Shown: positions 21,701-32,739 of the stretch, one piece after another
Numbering within the stretch: position 1 is the first letter of the stretch
Layout: the number at the start of each line of letters is the position of its first letter
Assembly (NCBI RefSeq): GCF_905475395.1
Contig: NC_058338.1
Span: forward strand, 2,915,001-2,979,000
Direction: 5' to 3'
DNA: 64,000 nucleotides
Source: Chrysoperla carnea
Taxonomy: Eukaryota; Arthropoda; Insecta; Neuroptera; Chrysopidae
The notes under the pieces: generated by a model
What the model was told of the DNA's origin: nothing
Seen by the model: the letters and a program-made list of their open reading frames with translations, nothing else
Database searches by the model: none
Position numbers and translations under genes: made by a program

Positions 21701-22034
21701 AATATATGAACCACCTAGTGATTTAGCTGAAGACCGCCAGCAAGCTTTCATTAATTCATCCAGAAGTTTTATGGAAAATAAAAAAAGAGTTGACAAAAAT
21801 CGAACAACTTTTCAATTTGAAATTGGAGATCTTGTGTACGTAGAGAATGGGAACAAATTAAATCGCAATAAAATGGACAAAGTTCGCCTTGGGCCTTTTA
21901 AAATATTAAGCCGGATTTCATCTTCGTTTTATGAAGTTGATTGTGGCAAGAAAAGAAGTGAATCAAATTATTTTCATAGCAGTAAGCTGTCACCTTTTAC
22001 TTCGCAAAAAATGACTTCGGGGGGGAAGGTGTAA
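18768..22034 (+). CDS. pol: pol of the Ty3/gypsy element (PR-RT-RNase H-IN)
   Basis: Domains in order are: aspartic protease (VYDSGSNVSLIN); a lysine/aspartate-rich linker with 8-residue repeats; reverse transcriptase (LCIDFRNLNKIT, VDINSAFWCIRL, YMDDCLIF); RNase H (DTDASQKGLGAT, HLECKAIKEAI, SDHKPL); and integrase, with an HHCC zinc domain (HNHYGHIG...CKGCVTC), a catalytic core (SIDTVGG, ADQYTG, NGLNERLNQT) and a C-terminal chromodomain-less tail (FEIGDLVYVENG). It lies in another frame from gag, just after it. Ty3/gypsy elements commonly make Gag-Pol by programmed frameshifting. The end runs a few bases into the 3' LTR. Confidence 0.93.
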   Translation: MIPLIHVNVIIDDKMKIKAVYDSGSNVSLINQRVVDVLKTSLLKHNTAFKTINGFNFSSARANIKLKIGNITNNLNTFVVKNSEFSYDLLLGLDAIKKFKLIQDENLNIYQKPKNDEMLQIRSNQNQKKSCEISNKIITNENKEDNIDVKKEDNKDVNKEDNRDVKREDNRDVKKEDNKDVKNFNKEGKINENEKEEKNTENIRIYHQEETNENQFKPKLDHIDGYEKKVELLNIIENHKKIFAKNKFDVGKVKSREAEIKLMRDEYVTARPYKCSIPDEREIKDQVQKLLASDLIEESDSPFASPVTLAYKKEDGRKSRLCIDFRNLNKITIPECYPFPTINDITEKVSKCKYFTVVDINSAFWCIRLKEKDREKTSFVTKYGKFMFKVLPFGLKNAPAIFQRILSNIIRRNNLDEFCVNYMDDCLIFSRNWKDHMQHISRFLEVIGEEGFKLKLEKCKFAAQSVKYLGHYIEENKISPAQENLKAIKNLKRPTDKSGVRSVLGTINYFIKYIDHSAQKFEPLHRLLKKNTEFIWTEECERSFSMIKEYLCSRPILSIYDVEKDVYIDTDASQKGLGATLRQPQSDGLLHPVAYFSRKLSEREKKMETIHLECKAIKEAIKYWKYYLIGRKFFVCSDHKPLENLRTKSRTDEILGDLVHYLSQFNFQIIYKKGKENIIADLLSRQPVLEYFENEDVIQVVNLIELSEIKRDQYENQRELTTAKGTERRHDIIFKMLKGRKRIFVSEKLGLEIINKLHNHYGHIGVAQMRNKIRQHYYFKNLDKLIIDFCKGCVTCRQSKTRRGRLIGKLSRIGPATEPYEILSIDTVGGFAGNKSIKKFMHILVDHFSRYAWISTTKSQCAKDFINLIHPIAKNNKIKLILADQYTGLNSVELKNYLNRRGIQLVFTSIDCASSNGLNERLNQTLVNRIRCKIIDGDKRAWPTIAAECVENYNSTIHSSTNYEPQYLLLGKKSNISPIYEPPSDLAEDRQQAFINSSRSFMENKKRVDKNRTTFQFEIGDLVYVENGNKLNRNKMDKVRLGPFKILSRISSSFYEVDCGKKRSESNYFHSSKLSPFTSQKMTSGGKV
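19195..19315 (+). repeat. 24-bp minisatellite inside pol linker
   Basis: About four to five units of a 24-bp repeat encode KKEDNKDV, NKEDNRDV, KREDNRDV and KKEDNKDV. They lie between the protease and reverse transcriptase domains. Confidence 0.85.
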
Positions 22035-22301
22035 ATTATTATCACTTCCATAGTGATATAATTGTTTACTTTTGTTTCAATTGACATACCTGAACTAAAG
22101 ATTTTTATAATTTATATTGTGTTAGAATCATAAACGTTTATTAGTGGACATTCTATTAAATAACGTTGTAATTTAATTTATTCCTTTCAGGTATGTTTTT
22201 GTTTGTAAATTTAGTGTAATTCCTTTATATAATTTTGTCAATATATTCCTTTCAGGATTAAATACAATCTCGTTATTTATTCAATAAATTAATAACTTAC
22301 A
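22030..22301 (+). repeat. 3' LTR (272 bp)
   Basis: By eye this is an identical copy of 17308-17579, preceded by the G/A-rich polypurine tract and followed by the ttta target duplication. Confidence 0.95.
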
Positions 22302-22503
22302 TTTATAATAAATCCCAAATTAATAATTATACGAATAGATTTAAACCTTATCAAAAATAGAATATGAAAGATTAATAAAATACGGGGAACGGGAGGAGGG
22401 TGTTTCATGGGGTTAGGCTCTTAACTCGTTGATTTATTAAACCTTTCCGTCTTTTATATATATATGGACGGATGCAAAGCATTGACCTTTGCACATTTTT
22501 CCT

Positions 22504-25500
22504 TTACATATGATCATGAATCCAATATAATGCAGCACGAATTTCACTAAGTCGTACACGACCTAAGAAACTCGAGATGAGTAAATATTCTGGATAAGTA
22601 CGTCGACCGCCATAATTATTAACTATCACAGGTTCAAATAATTCACAATTGAATTTTGCATTTGTTAAACGACTTTCACACATCACTTTTGTTGTTAAAC
22701 ATAACAGCCATTGTAGAATCTATAAAACAATAAATGAATAAATAAATATGTGTAAACCATGGTAGAACTAGACAAGGTATGCTCGATGTAGGAAGAGTTC
22801 ATATGAATGCCACCACTTTTGGTCCAATACTAATAGCACAACAAAATTAAATTAAATATCCTTATATATTATAAATGTGAAAGTAAGAATATTTGTTTGT
22901 TTGTTTGTATCGCTTTTACGCTAAAACTAGCGAATGGTTTTTAATGAAACTGTACAGCAATATAGCTCATACATCAGAATAACACATGAGTTATAAATTA
23001 TAAAGATTTAATCTGACATTTACTATTTTAAATTTTTACAGAAATCTTTACTTTATGGTTCAAAATAATGATAACAGGTGGAGCAAAATGATCATCATTT
23101 TGAACCATAAATTAAAGATTTCTGTAAAAATTTGAAACAGTAAATGTCAAACAAATCATGGCCACCTTTTCTAATATACTCAATGAATTATGACTATTTT
23201 ACAATTTCAAAAATTGAAAACTGTGCATATCTTTTAGCTGCATAAAATAATCAATCCCTTCAAGTGTTATGGAAGTGAGATCAAGAGAGGTGGATATTTA
23301 ATTTCATTGTACTATAGTTGAACAATGAAATGATTGGCATCATTTTCTTCGCATCAAATGAAACTTACTTCTGTACTCGAAGGCATTTTAAAACTACCCT
23401 GTTTAAACCAACTGCTTGGTGCCCATAAATATAATTCACAAATATTTGCAGCAACTTCCGCTGATAATCTCTGTAAACAATCATAATTACTTTAGATTAC
23501 GGGTTGTAGTTCAAAATATATGGCGTTTTTCTTTCTTATCCGTAATCGCAGTCAACAAAGAAACTAAAAACATTAAGAACCCTCAGAACCTCATTCATCA
23601 CCATAACCTGTGATTTTCTCTCATGATCACAAGTTTTAATGATTTAGAGGAAAGTGTACGAAAGATGACAAATCGAAGGATTAAATATTAGTTCCTTTTA
23701 CAACTGCTTCAAGCTCCGCCATTGAAGAAAATGATTCTTGTAATGTCAATTACTCAATACAGAAGTTTTCAAGCGGCCATTTCATGAACTATTAAGCTCA
23801 AAAAGAATCAAATACAAACCTTGGATGGATTTCGTATCAGCATGTCCTTAATCAAATTACGTATAATTAATGGTACTGTTTCAGGTAATGGCGGTAAATC
23901 ATCTTCATTATAATCGGAGCTCTTTAATTTCAATTTATTTTCATCGGATCGACATGAATAGAATGGATTTTCCACACCAAATATTTCATATGCAATTGTG
24001 GCTGCAGCCCATAAATCAGATTTTTCATAATTAATCACACTAAACATGCCTGGTTGTTGTGATATTACTTCTGGAGCCATTAATGCAACATTTCCACCTA
24101 TAGAAGGGAAAAAAAACAGCAAATAAAATTCGATTCATAGGAATTCTGCTTGATGCTTATGCAGCTCCAAATGATTCATGGAGTAGTGGCCGGGGATAGA
24201 CCAATCCTTTTTCGGAATCAGAACGACTTTTTGGTTTAAGTGTGCCCCACCCAAAAACAGTCCCTCTAACCTAGTGTGGGATAAGATTAGCCTTACCTTT
24301 GTCAATTTCATTAGAATTGTATGGTAACTGTAAACCGTGGACATTATCTGCTAAACAACAACCGAAATCTGTAATCGCAAGAATTGGCGTTGTATCATCA
24401 TCATTCATATCCACAACTATGTTATCAGATTTGAGGTCTCTAAATAAAAAAAAAATTAAAAGACGATTATAATTCTATGAGTTCTAGGAAATCTTCATTC
24501 GAGACAATACCTGTGTGCAATACCATATAAATTTATATGAGCAACACCTTCCAACAGTTGGGTCAATAATAATATTGACATTCGAATATCTATTTCATTC
24601 GATTTTAGATATTCATTTAAACTCGAATCATACCTAAAAGAGACATACATTTTAGGATTTGAATAGCCCTGGAATCCGTCACAGTAAAACTGCACTTACT
24701 CGGATTTCGAAATTTCGCATATGAATCAATTTAAACGCCTCCAATAAAACTCACGCACGGTGCGAATAGGTACAATATGGACTACGTGTGTCAGGGTTTA
24801 TCCTGGCAAAAAATATTACTACCAAGATTTTTTTATTTTTTACTGGTTTCACATTTTTTGGTCAAGTTTTGATCTGTCACACCGAAATATTTCAAAAGTA
24901 GAACTTAAAACGAACAAATTTAAAAAGAAAAAGTAGTTCCGCAATTAGGGTAAAAATTTATATATTAAAAATCGATGTGACAGACCTTTCTATCACGATT
25001 ACAGCTGTCACACTAAATTTTCTTAGATAAAATTTGCAATAAAATGGTCTCTTACAAATTAATTTCCATGAAAGTTCAGAATATTTGTAATTAATAAAAA
25101 TATAAAAAATATTTCTGCCAGGATAAATCCTAGCACACCTAGTACATATTATACCCATCGTACAATAGCATTGATTCCTTTTCCAAATTTTCGAAATTCG
25201 TTTCAGTGAAATTTTACTATTATAAGGTCCCCCCGCTTAATATTATTCATACTATTTAGAATTTATTTTAAAAAAAACACAGTTATTCTAAAGTTTTAAG
25301 TTTTCACTTCCGTGATCGACAGTCCCCATTACTGACTATCTCTTTTTAAATACATAAAGATATTTCCCACGACTCATTATATGGGGTTTGAGATCTTTCA
25401 GCCAGTGGAATAAAGAATTGGATTCGAAGCTGCAAACTCTGCGTGCCTTCCTTGAGCACAACCTTCTTCCTTCTTTCCTTGATTTCTATTCCTAAATCGA

Positions 25501-27486
25501 CGAATGCTATCCACAACCCAACGGACGTGATAAGAATTTACAAAATATACGAACCTTTTCATTAAAAGAAATAATGACATGTTACGGCCATAACCATCTG
25601 GATTAATTCGTGTTGGTAACGCATCCGGATATAATTTAAAGGAATCGTGTAAATTTGGTACATAATCAGCAAACACCGAATACATTTGAACGATATTCGG
25701 ATGTGATGGTAATATTGGCTTACGGTCTAAATTCAAACTAAAATAACATAATTTCGACATTAGAAAAAATTATTCTCCACAAATTCCTCTTAGTCCAGGG
25801 CCAAATATATTTGAGAAAATAAATTTTCTTAGCACAAATTTATAAATGAATGAAAAAAAAATGGAGAAACCCTGATAAAGAGTCCCGGAATAGGGTCTTC
25901 TCTTTTAAATTTTCCGACCAACTACATACTGCTAAAAACTTATCTTTAGTTCGGGTTTTCCTAAATCGATTTAGCCCTGAACTATCTATAATTTCCGCAC
26001 GTACCTTTGATCCCAATGAATTTCATTATTCCGTGTACAAAAATGTTGTGTCGGTATTGTTTCCCGATACATTGCTTTTAAGATTGCCAATGCATTCGAT
26101 TGGATATCATAGTTAAACATCATTTTTAACGCAAATGGATAATCATATTTGGAATTCGATGATTCCATGCTATTTGATTTGGGATCATTTTGATTGGATG
26201 TGTTGAATTTCGCTGCGTAAACCACAGCTGAACAACCTTTTGCAATTGGAAAGCCTAATGTTAAATCGGCCAATGTAATTTCTTCATTGTCCAATAATTT
26301 TCTGGTGTCATCAACTAAATCACCATCTGCATTCCATTTTAGTTTTGATATTGCTTCCTATTTATTAAAAATTAACTCTGCTTAATCTAATAATTACATT
26401 GATAAAAAAGTCCGATTACTAAATCGGAAATTTCCCAATTCAACCAATCGGAATGAATAGGATTCATTTGGAAAAAAATTTCCAATTCATTCCGATTCAT
26501 TCTTCCTCTTATTATCGGCTATGTATTTTTACTTCGAAGTTTAAATTTAACTTACTCGTATTTCCCAGCAAACACCTTCTAATTCATCGTCCTTTGTTAA
26601 TATGCCCACACCAGAGGCTAAACTTACACCAACTAATGCAAAAAATGGTCCAGAATCACCAAAAAGTAATCTGAAATAGTTTCTATATATTATAAAACTG
26701 AAAGTTAGGATGTATGTTTGCTTGTTTGTGATGCTCTCATGCAAAAATTACTGAATGGATTTGAATGAAACTTGACAATAATATAGCTCATAAATCAGAA
26801 TAACACATGAGCTATAAATTATAAAGATATATATTTTTGACATTTCATAAAACTGTGATACATAAAGTTACGTTGATTAACTTTGAAAGGCTTTATCTAG
26901 GAAATTGTTGGGTTTACAGAGGTAATTCTAATCTTATATTGTAGCAAATTTAGTCTACTTTAAAAATACAAAATTTTCATGGATTTTTCAATTTTAGATA
27001 AAGTTGCGTTCGGCGCTCGAGGTCACAAACATCATAAACAAGTCTGCGAAAAATCAGAACTACTGGATTTGATGCAGACCACCCTGTACTTTTAATATTA
27101 CAGAAAAAACCAAGTTTTCAAAATGAAATGAAAAGTAAAAAAAACAAGAATTTCACTTACCTTCGTCTGGCACGTTTTTTTAACTCTGATGAAAGTGAAT
27201 TTGTAACACGATTTAAAACATTATCAACAAATAATCGCCGTGCATGTTGTCCCACTTGTAAACCAACATTTCGTAAACCGTATTGTTTTGGTAACGATTT
27301 TGTGACAATCGATGTTGTTTGACTGTCACCAATTTTTGTTGTAGCTGATGTTTGCAAAGCACTACTTTTTTTTACGATTTTATCCGAAATTGTTGTTGCT
27401 GTATTATAATTTCTTGTCGTTGTGAAATGTCTGATTGCCAATGTACCATGTTTATATATTCGACTTACAATTGCACGTAACGACAT
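22504..27486 (-). CDS. Pink1: PINK1, mitochondrial Ser/Thr kinase
   Basis: PINK1 accumulates on damaged mitochondria and phosphorylates ubiquitin and Parkin to trigger mitophagy. Nine exons fit consensus splice sites: 27161-27486, 26556-26670, 26005-26357, 25555-25737, 24511-24633, 24297-24439, 23820-24097, 23369-23470 and 22504-22719. They give 612 residues (human 581). The start [15 protein letters not shown] is a basic targeting sequence, and a hydrophobic helix follows ([16 protein letters not shown], ~118-133). The kinase domain holds the Gly-loop [13 protein letters not shown], the catalytic Lys in FALKMM (~K225), HRDLKSDN (D368), [10 protein letters not shown] (D391) and [10 protein letters not shown]. 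The PINK1-specific C-terminal extension follows ([20 protein letters not shown]). ATG 27486 is preferred over an upstream TTG. AATAAA on the minus strand lies at 22433-22438. Introns carry several repeat insertions. Confidence 0.95.
22860..23010 (+). repeat. Dispersed repeat shared with 26680-26840
   Basis: Both copies run 'tatatattataaa..tgaaagt', 'tgtttg.ttgt', 'atatagctcata.atcagaa' and 'taacacatgag.tataaatta'. Both lie in Pink1 introns. The type resembles short non-autonomous repeats common in insects. Confidence 0.6.
23014..23149. repeat. Hairpin inverted repeat in Pink1 intron 8
   Basis: 'tttacagaaatctttactttatgg' (left, in part) is mirrored by 'ccataaattaaagatttctgtaaa' with a ~30-base loop. 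A single arm of the same sequence occurs at 48610-48690. Confidence 0.75.
24130..24290 (+). mobile_element. LINE 3'-end fragment in Pink1 intron 6
   Basis: It contains 'aatgattcatggagtagtgg', 'ccggggatagaccaatcc', 'ggtttaagtgtgcccca' and 'ccctctaaccta'. This is the same 3' end as the LINE copies at 31889-32450, 39000-39595 and 54777-55482. It is antisense to Pink1 and fills most of a 199-bp intron. Confidence 0.75.
24771..25151. mobile_element. Foldback/MITE (~380 bp) in Pink1 intron 4
   Basis: The ends are inverted: 'tacaatatggactacgtgtg' and 'ggtttatcctggca' at the left, 'tgccaggataaatcc' and 'tagtacatattata' at the right. The inside is AT-rich with 'tgtcac' palindromic pieces. Confidence 0.7.
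26680..26840 (+). repeat. Dispersed repeat, second copy (Pink1 intron 1)
   Basis: This is the partner of 22860-23010, with the same block order and spacing. Confidence 0.6.
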
Positions 27487-29498
27487 TATTGGACGCAACA
27501 CACCCAAAAATATTTGGGAATAAATTTATTTTATATTTTGCTTGTAACTGCAAAATATACAAAAATTTATTTGGAAAAATATTTAAACAAGTACGTAATA
27601 TTTATTATTCATCATTGTCTACGATTAACTTTGACATTTCTAATTTTAGGGACATGACGTAGTTTTTTATTATGATCGTATTAAAAAGGGGTTGGTACTA
27701 AATTAGCGTGGGTGTATTGAATTTTCTAAATTGTTTTTCGAAATTCTCTTTTGTTTGATTAATTATATTCGCATTATTTAAAAATGGAGTTATTGTTCGA
27801 TACGATTATATACACACAAAAATTTTGTTTTTTTTAAATTTTACAAAAACAAGAAAGAGTCGCCATAATCATACTCTTCTTTCGTTGCTCAGGAAAAAAT
27901 TTAAAATTATTTCAATAGGGCTTTTCATTTACAAAATGATTCTTGTCTCTTTTGAATGACTCTTCTATTCTGGTCAAAAAGCGCTGTTTGATTAAGATAA
28001 AATATATACGATTTTCTTAGATTGAATAGTTCTTTTGACAACTGTCTCAACTTAGATATTGTGAGGGAACAAATGCTAAAATCATACGCCTCCTTTTGGT
28101 TTCGTCGAGTTAAATAAAAATTAAAAGTTTAATTCTAATATTCAAGAAGTTAAAATGACTATTTGAGAAGGTACTTGGCAAAAACTGTTTTTTATTAGCT
28201 TTCCGTGTTTTTTAATCAGAAAGCCAACTTGAGAAACTTAAGAAAATCTTATATATTGAGACATTATCAAAGTTCTTAACAATTTTTTGACGTCTATATG
28301 GGATTTTGCCCTTTTTGATCCTACTAATTTACTCATGATATTTATGACTCAATAACAACACTTTCTGTTTCAGTGTATGATTCTATAATCACCCTAACTG
28401 GTGGAAAAATATAAGAAGAAAGGATAAATCTTAACAAGTCTCAAAAACTCTGAATTTCCCAACGTTTTTTGGACTAATTCAAACTGAATAAGTCTGAATA
28501 GCTCGGAATTAGACAGTCCAAAAACGTTGAGAAATTCAGAGTTCCTAAGACTTTTTCAGAGTTCTTAAGACTTATTCTTTCTTCAAATATTTTTTCAACC
28601 TGGGTAGAATCCAGGGAGATAATAAAATAAATTTCAAAATATTAAACTTCAAAAAAGTCATTTTTATTTTTCATCTTATTGAATTTTACAAGAAATAAAT
28701 ACTGTAGTCAAATAATACTGTCATAGGAAAACTTCCAAAAGTAGGCTTTTACAATATTCTTTTTTATTTATTTATTTTTTTTAAACAAGATTCAACAAGT
28801 CTTACAAAAATAACCTCAATTCCAAAGTTCTATTTTGAAATATAATTAAAAATATTAACTCAATTATGGAAAGACTTAGAACAATAATATATTTTTTATT
28901 ATTTTTTTCACTTTATCTTGTTATTCATTATATTTATCTTAGTTTAATGTTTTGATTAAACAAAATGGCTGAAACAATAAAATAACCTCAAATTCAAAAT
29001 TTTATTTTGATTTAAAATTAAAAAAAAAGATATTTATGGAAAGATATACTAAAGCAATATTATATTTTTCATTATTTTTTATGTTTTATCTCGTTGCTCA
29101 TTATATTTACCTCAATTTATTATTTTCATATAAAACCAATAAAACTAAAAAAAAAATGGCGTATAATAAATAAATCTAGATGGGGACATTTTAAATTTAA
29201 TATTTGACAACAGTCCAATCTTTGATTACTAAAGTCCATGGAACTGTAGAGAAAGTAAAAGATTTTTATTTGACATGTCAAAAAGAATAATAATATAAAT
29301 AATATTAAAATGTACATTTCAAAAGTAAATAGTAACAAATGTGATATTTATTAAAAAAAAAATAAAAAAACATATAATTCAAAATAAACCAAAATATTTT
29401 TATCCCAAAAAAAATCTTTATTATTATTTACAAGAATTATTTAATTTAGTAAATGATTTATTTATTATATCAATAAGAATTGATTTGTGTGTGTGTGA
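27487..29498. other. Spacer between divergent Pink1 and UBE2J2
   Basis: It should hold the 5' ends and promoters of both genes, but no TATA box or initiator stands out. It is AT-rich. A ~120-bp hairpin is at 28434-28553 ('ctctgaatttcccaacgttt' mirrored by 'aaacgttgagaaattcagag'). The 28.7-29.1 kb part has two diverged copies of a short AT-rich unit ('aataacctcaa.ttc.aa'). Confidence 0.5.
28434..28553. repeat. Hairpin inverted repeat
   Basis: 'aagtctcaaaaactctgaat' and 'aacgttttttgga' are mirrored by 'tccaaaaacgtt' and 'attcagagttcctaagactt'. The loop contains 'ctgaataagtctgaata'. Confidence 0.7.
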
Positions 29499-32400
29499 AT
29501 GATGGCTAATCGAAAACCAAACAGTGCAACGTCACGACTCAAACAAGATTATTTAAGACTTAAAAAAGATCCAATTCCATATATAACTGCAGAACCTGTA
29601 CCTTCGAATATACTAGAATGGTATGTATTATGTTCTATATCCCTTCAAATTTCCTAAAAACATAATATTCGAGTACTTTAATTAAGCAGTATGGAACATT
29701 TAGAATAGTTTTGTTGCTTAATTTAACGATTTATATTTCAAATTCTTATGGATTTTATAATTTCGAGGTATTGACATCGTGTCAAACATTTCAATTTTCT
29801 GGTATTTGTTTGTCTAAGAGCTGTCAAATTAGAAACCTACGTCCAAGGTTAACACTCCCTAATACTGCCCATTACTAAAGTAAACGAGGATTAAATCTCT
29901 AAATACTTTCGTATAGCTTCGATTGACTTGAAAATTTGATGATAAATAGAAAAAACCCAAGAAACAAAAGTTATATGACGTCGAGTAGTGTTTTTTTTGT
30001 CCAGGGAGTTGTAACCAGCTCTTCTTATGGGTGGACAACGGGAATCGAAAGAGGGACGAATTCTAAGTAAAAAATGTCATTTAATATTTCGAAAAGTCAT
30101 TACTTTCCGTGTTATTGGTGAAAATACGAAGTGTTTAGCGAAAGATTTTAGGGTATAAAAATATTACCTCTTCGGCATTCCCTCAAAATTTTGGTACTTT
30201 ACGTTTGAGAATACCTCGATTTCAAAAATGCAATAAAATTTCTGTCCCCCATACTGCAAAAGTTTCCAGAAGTGTTCTTCGAATCTACACGAAATAGAAA
30301 GTTGAAAATTGATATTTATCTTCGAGTTGTCCGTCTATTGTGCCTAATTTTCCCACTAATCTTAAATAAAGCTTAATAAGAGTTTTTACCTCCTGTAAAG
30401 TGGAGTCAATTTTTCAATCAATATATATATTTTCTTTTTTGTTAGGCATTATGTAGTACACGGTCCAGAGAATACACCATATGAAGGTGGTCTCTATCAT
30501 GGTAAATTAGTATTTCCTAGAGAATTTCCATTTAAACCACCATCAATATATATGATAACACCAAGTGGACGATTTAAAACGAATACACGATTATGTTTAA
30601 GTATATCAGATTTTCATCCAGATACATGGAATCCAGCTTGGAGTGTTTCTACTATTTTAACTGGATTACTTAGTTTTATGGTAATTATTATTTTATGTTT
30701 TTTATGCAAATACCACCCAATCAAACGTAAAGAATGATCTAGCTAGAGTCGTGATTAATGTATACAGCATACAAGTTGCTCTACGCAAAGTATGAAGGGG
30801 GCACTCTAGCTAGATTTTAATTAATATTCTAGAGTAGTCTTTTACTCCAATCATCTTAAGGTTTCATCCCGGAATTTAATGGAATAAGCTGGATTTTTGT
30901 ATAAACCTTTATTTTGGTAGTATAAATGTGATCACACGTGCGCGTCGTTAGATATTCAAGGTCAAAGGTCTCGAAAATCAGTTTTTTTGTAAATATCACG
31001 TTTCTTCTGCCTTCAATTGTATTAACATTTATTATAAAAGTTGTACAAGTTAAAATTTTCTACAAATTTTGTTTGAAACTTTTTCTTGTAAGTTGAACTG
31101 TTTTTGAAATACAGGCTTCAGAGCTGAAGTACATGCAGCTGAGTGCAACTCCTTCTGCGCCCTCTATTTCAAAAACGGTTCAACTTACAAAAAAAAGTTT
31201 CAGGCAAATTTGTAGAAAATTTTATCCTCTACAACTTTTATAATAACTGTTGACACGGTTGAAGGCAAAAGAAACGAGATATTCACCAAAAACTGATTTT
31301 CGAGACCCCTGACCTTGAATAAGTGACTTTTAAGACAACATTTGTACCATCAAAATAAAGGTTTGTACAAAAATTCAGCATATTCCTTTTGATTTCGAGG
31401 TTTATTACTTATTTCGACTTAAGATCATCGGGTTAATTAGAAATGTTTTTGGAACACTAGCTGTATATATTAATAATTTCGAAGTTGATATAATTTGTAA
31501 TTAATTATAAATAATTTTTAATTTTAGACGGAGAAGAGTCCAACGTTAGGTAGCATTGAAACATCGGATTTTGAAAAACGACAATTTGCCATTCAGTCAT
31601 TAGATTTTAATTTAAATGATAAAGTGTTTTGTGAATTATTTCCAGAATCAGTTACCCAAATACAGGTAAACACACTTTTATACTCCAATCAATTTAGGGT
31701 TTCATTTCGGAATCTAAATGTCAAATTTTTTTGTTTGTTTGATACATAATGTTTTTGTAATTTAAAAAAAAAAACTGATTAAAACCCCCCAAAAAAGGAG
31801 GTTAGGTATACCCCTGAAAGTTTAACTTTTTAAACCTACTAAACTTTTCAAAGATGCATTAATTTTTTTTTTATTACCATGATATTTTGCTGCCGGACAC
31901 AAGCATCAATAAATACCCGGGAGTTACATTTGCGAACTGCAAGTTACTCCTGAAAAAGGATATTCTGAAAAAGGCCAATCTTAGATGGAGGGAAGAACGT
32001 ACTTGTGGTACTACAAGATAGATATGGTCTGAGTACAATCACAGGCGTTCCGAAGTTCTCATATCACTTCCAAGGGCCTCTGTTCGCAAATTTGTTGCGG
32101 CTATCACAGGACACTGGCTGGGTGGCAAGCATGCCGAACGTTTAGGCCTGGCAGTGTATCACGACTACTGCAGGAGCTGCCACAGTGATGACGAGGAGGA
32201 GACAATGCCTCATCTTCTCTGTCACTGCCCAGCTCTTGTCATGAGAAGATGTACTTACTTGAGCCAGCCTCTCTTTGACGATCTCTCCGACCTAAAGTCA
32301 GTCGACGTCAAAGCCCTCCTACTGTTCTTAAACAGCTCCAAATGGTTCATGGAGTAGGGGCCGGGGATGGGCCAACCCACTTACGGTATCACAACGGACC

Positions 32401-32675
32401 CTATGGTCTAAGTGTGTCCTACTCCAGGACAGCCACTCTAACCTAAACTAACCATGATATTTTATTTAATTTTGTTGTTATATTTGTAGAATGAAATATT
32501 AAAAAGAAATGCTATGGAAGCAGCTGAACGAAATAATTGTCAAGAGCAAATAACACAAGGCAATACAGAGCAAAGTTCATTTCAGGCAGCAATCACAAAT
32601 CTATGTGTGATCATAGGTTTTGCTGCATTTGCTTACACGGTTAAATATGTGATTAGAAGTTTGGGAACAGATTAA
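29499..32675 (+). CDS. UBE2J2: Ubiquitin-conjugating enzyme E2 J2 (ER-anchored)
   Basis: UBE2J2 is a tail-anchored E2 of the ER membrane that works in ER-associated degradation. The exons are 29499-29620, 30446-30680, 31528-31665 and 32490-32675, with consensus splice sites, giving 226 residues (human 259). Two in-frame ATGs (29499 and 29502) open the frame; either may be used. The UBC domain runs from [16 protein letters not shown] to about residue 150. It contains the J-type active site [19 protein letters not shown] with Cys91, and [19 protein letters not shown] before it. The sequence [18 protein letters not shown] at the C-terminus is the membrane anchor. The linker before it is shorter than in vertebrates. 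Intron 2 carries a foldback and intron 3 a LINE fragment. AATAAA lies at 32732. Confidence 0.97.
30852..31430. mobile_element. Foldback element (~580 bp) in UBE2J2 intron 2
   Basis: 'atcttaag' and 'tttttgtataaacctttatt' at the left are mirrored by 'aataaaggtttgtacaaaaa' and 'cttaagat' at the right. The inner arms also pair ('aaaatcagttttt' with 'aaaaactgatttt', 'aagttgaac.gtttttgaaat' with 'atttcaaaaacggttcaactt'). Non-coding. Confidence 0.8.
31889..32450 (+). mobile_element. LINE 3' fragment in UBE2J2 intron 3, with 13-bp target duplication
   Basis: It is a 5'-truncated insertion of ~562 bp. The flanking direct repeat accatgatatttt (31876-31888 and 32451-32463) is exact. It encodes pieces of the ORF2 C-terminus ([33 protein letters not shown]), interrupted. 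It ends ...ctaacctaaacta rather than in poly(A). The family is shared with 39000-39595 and 54777-55482. Confidence 0.9.
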
Positions 32676-32739
32676 CATAACAAATGTAATTAAAAAGAAA
32701 AAAGAAAATTTAATATTATTTTAAAATATTTAATAAAAA

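Larger units (their letters stand above)
17308..22301 (+). mobile_element. Ty3/gypsy LTR retrotransposon, looks whole and very young
   Basis: It is an LTR element of 4,994 bp flanked by a 4-bp target duplication (ttta at 17304-17307 and 22302-22305). It has two 272-bp LTRs, a gag frame, a pol frame with protease, reverse transcriptase, RNase H and integrase in Ty3/gypsy order, and a purine-rich tract just before the 3' LTR (22019-22029). There is no env-like frame. The LTRs look identical by eye, so insertion is recent. No break was noticed. It lies head to tail with Pink1, ~200 bp past that gene's stop codon. Confidence 0.95.
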
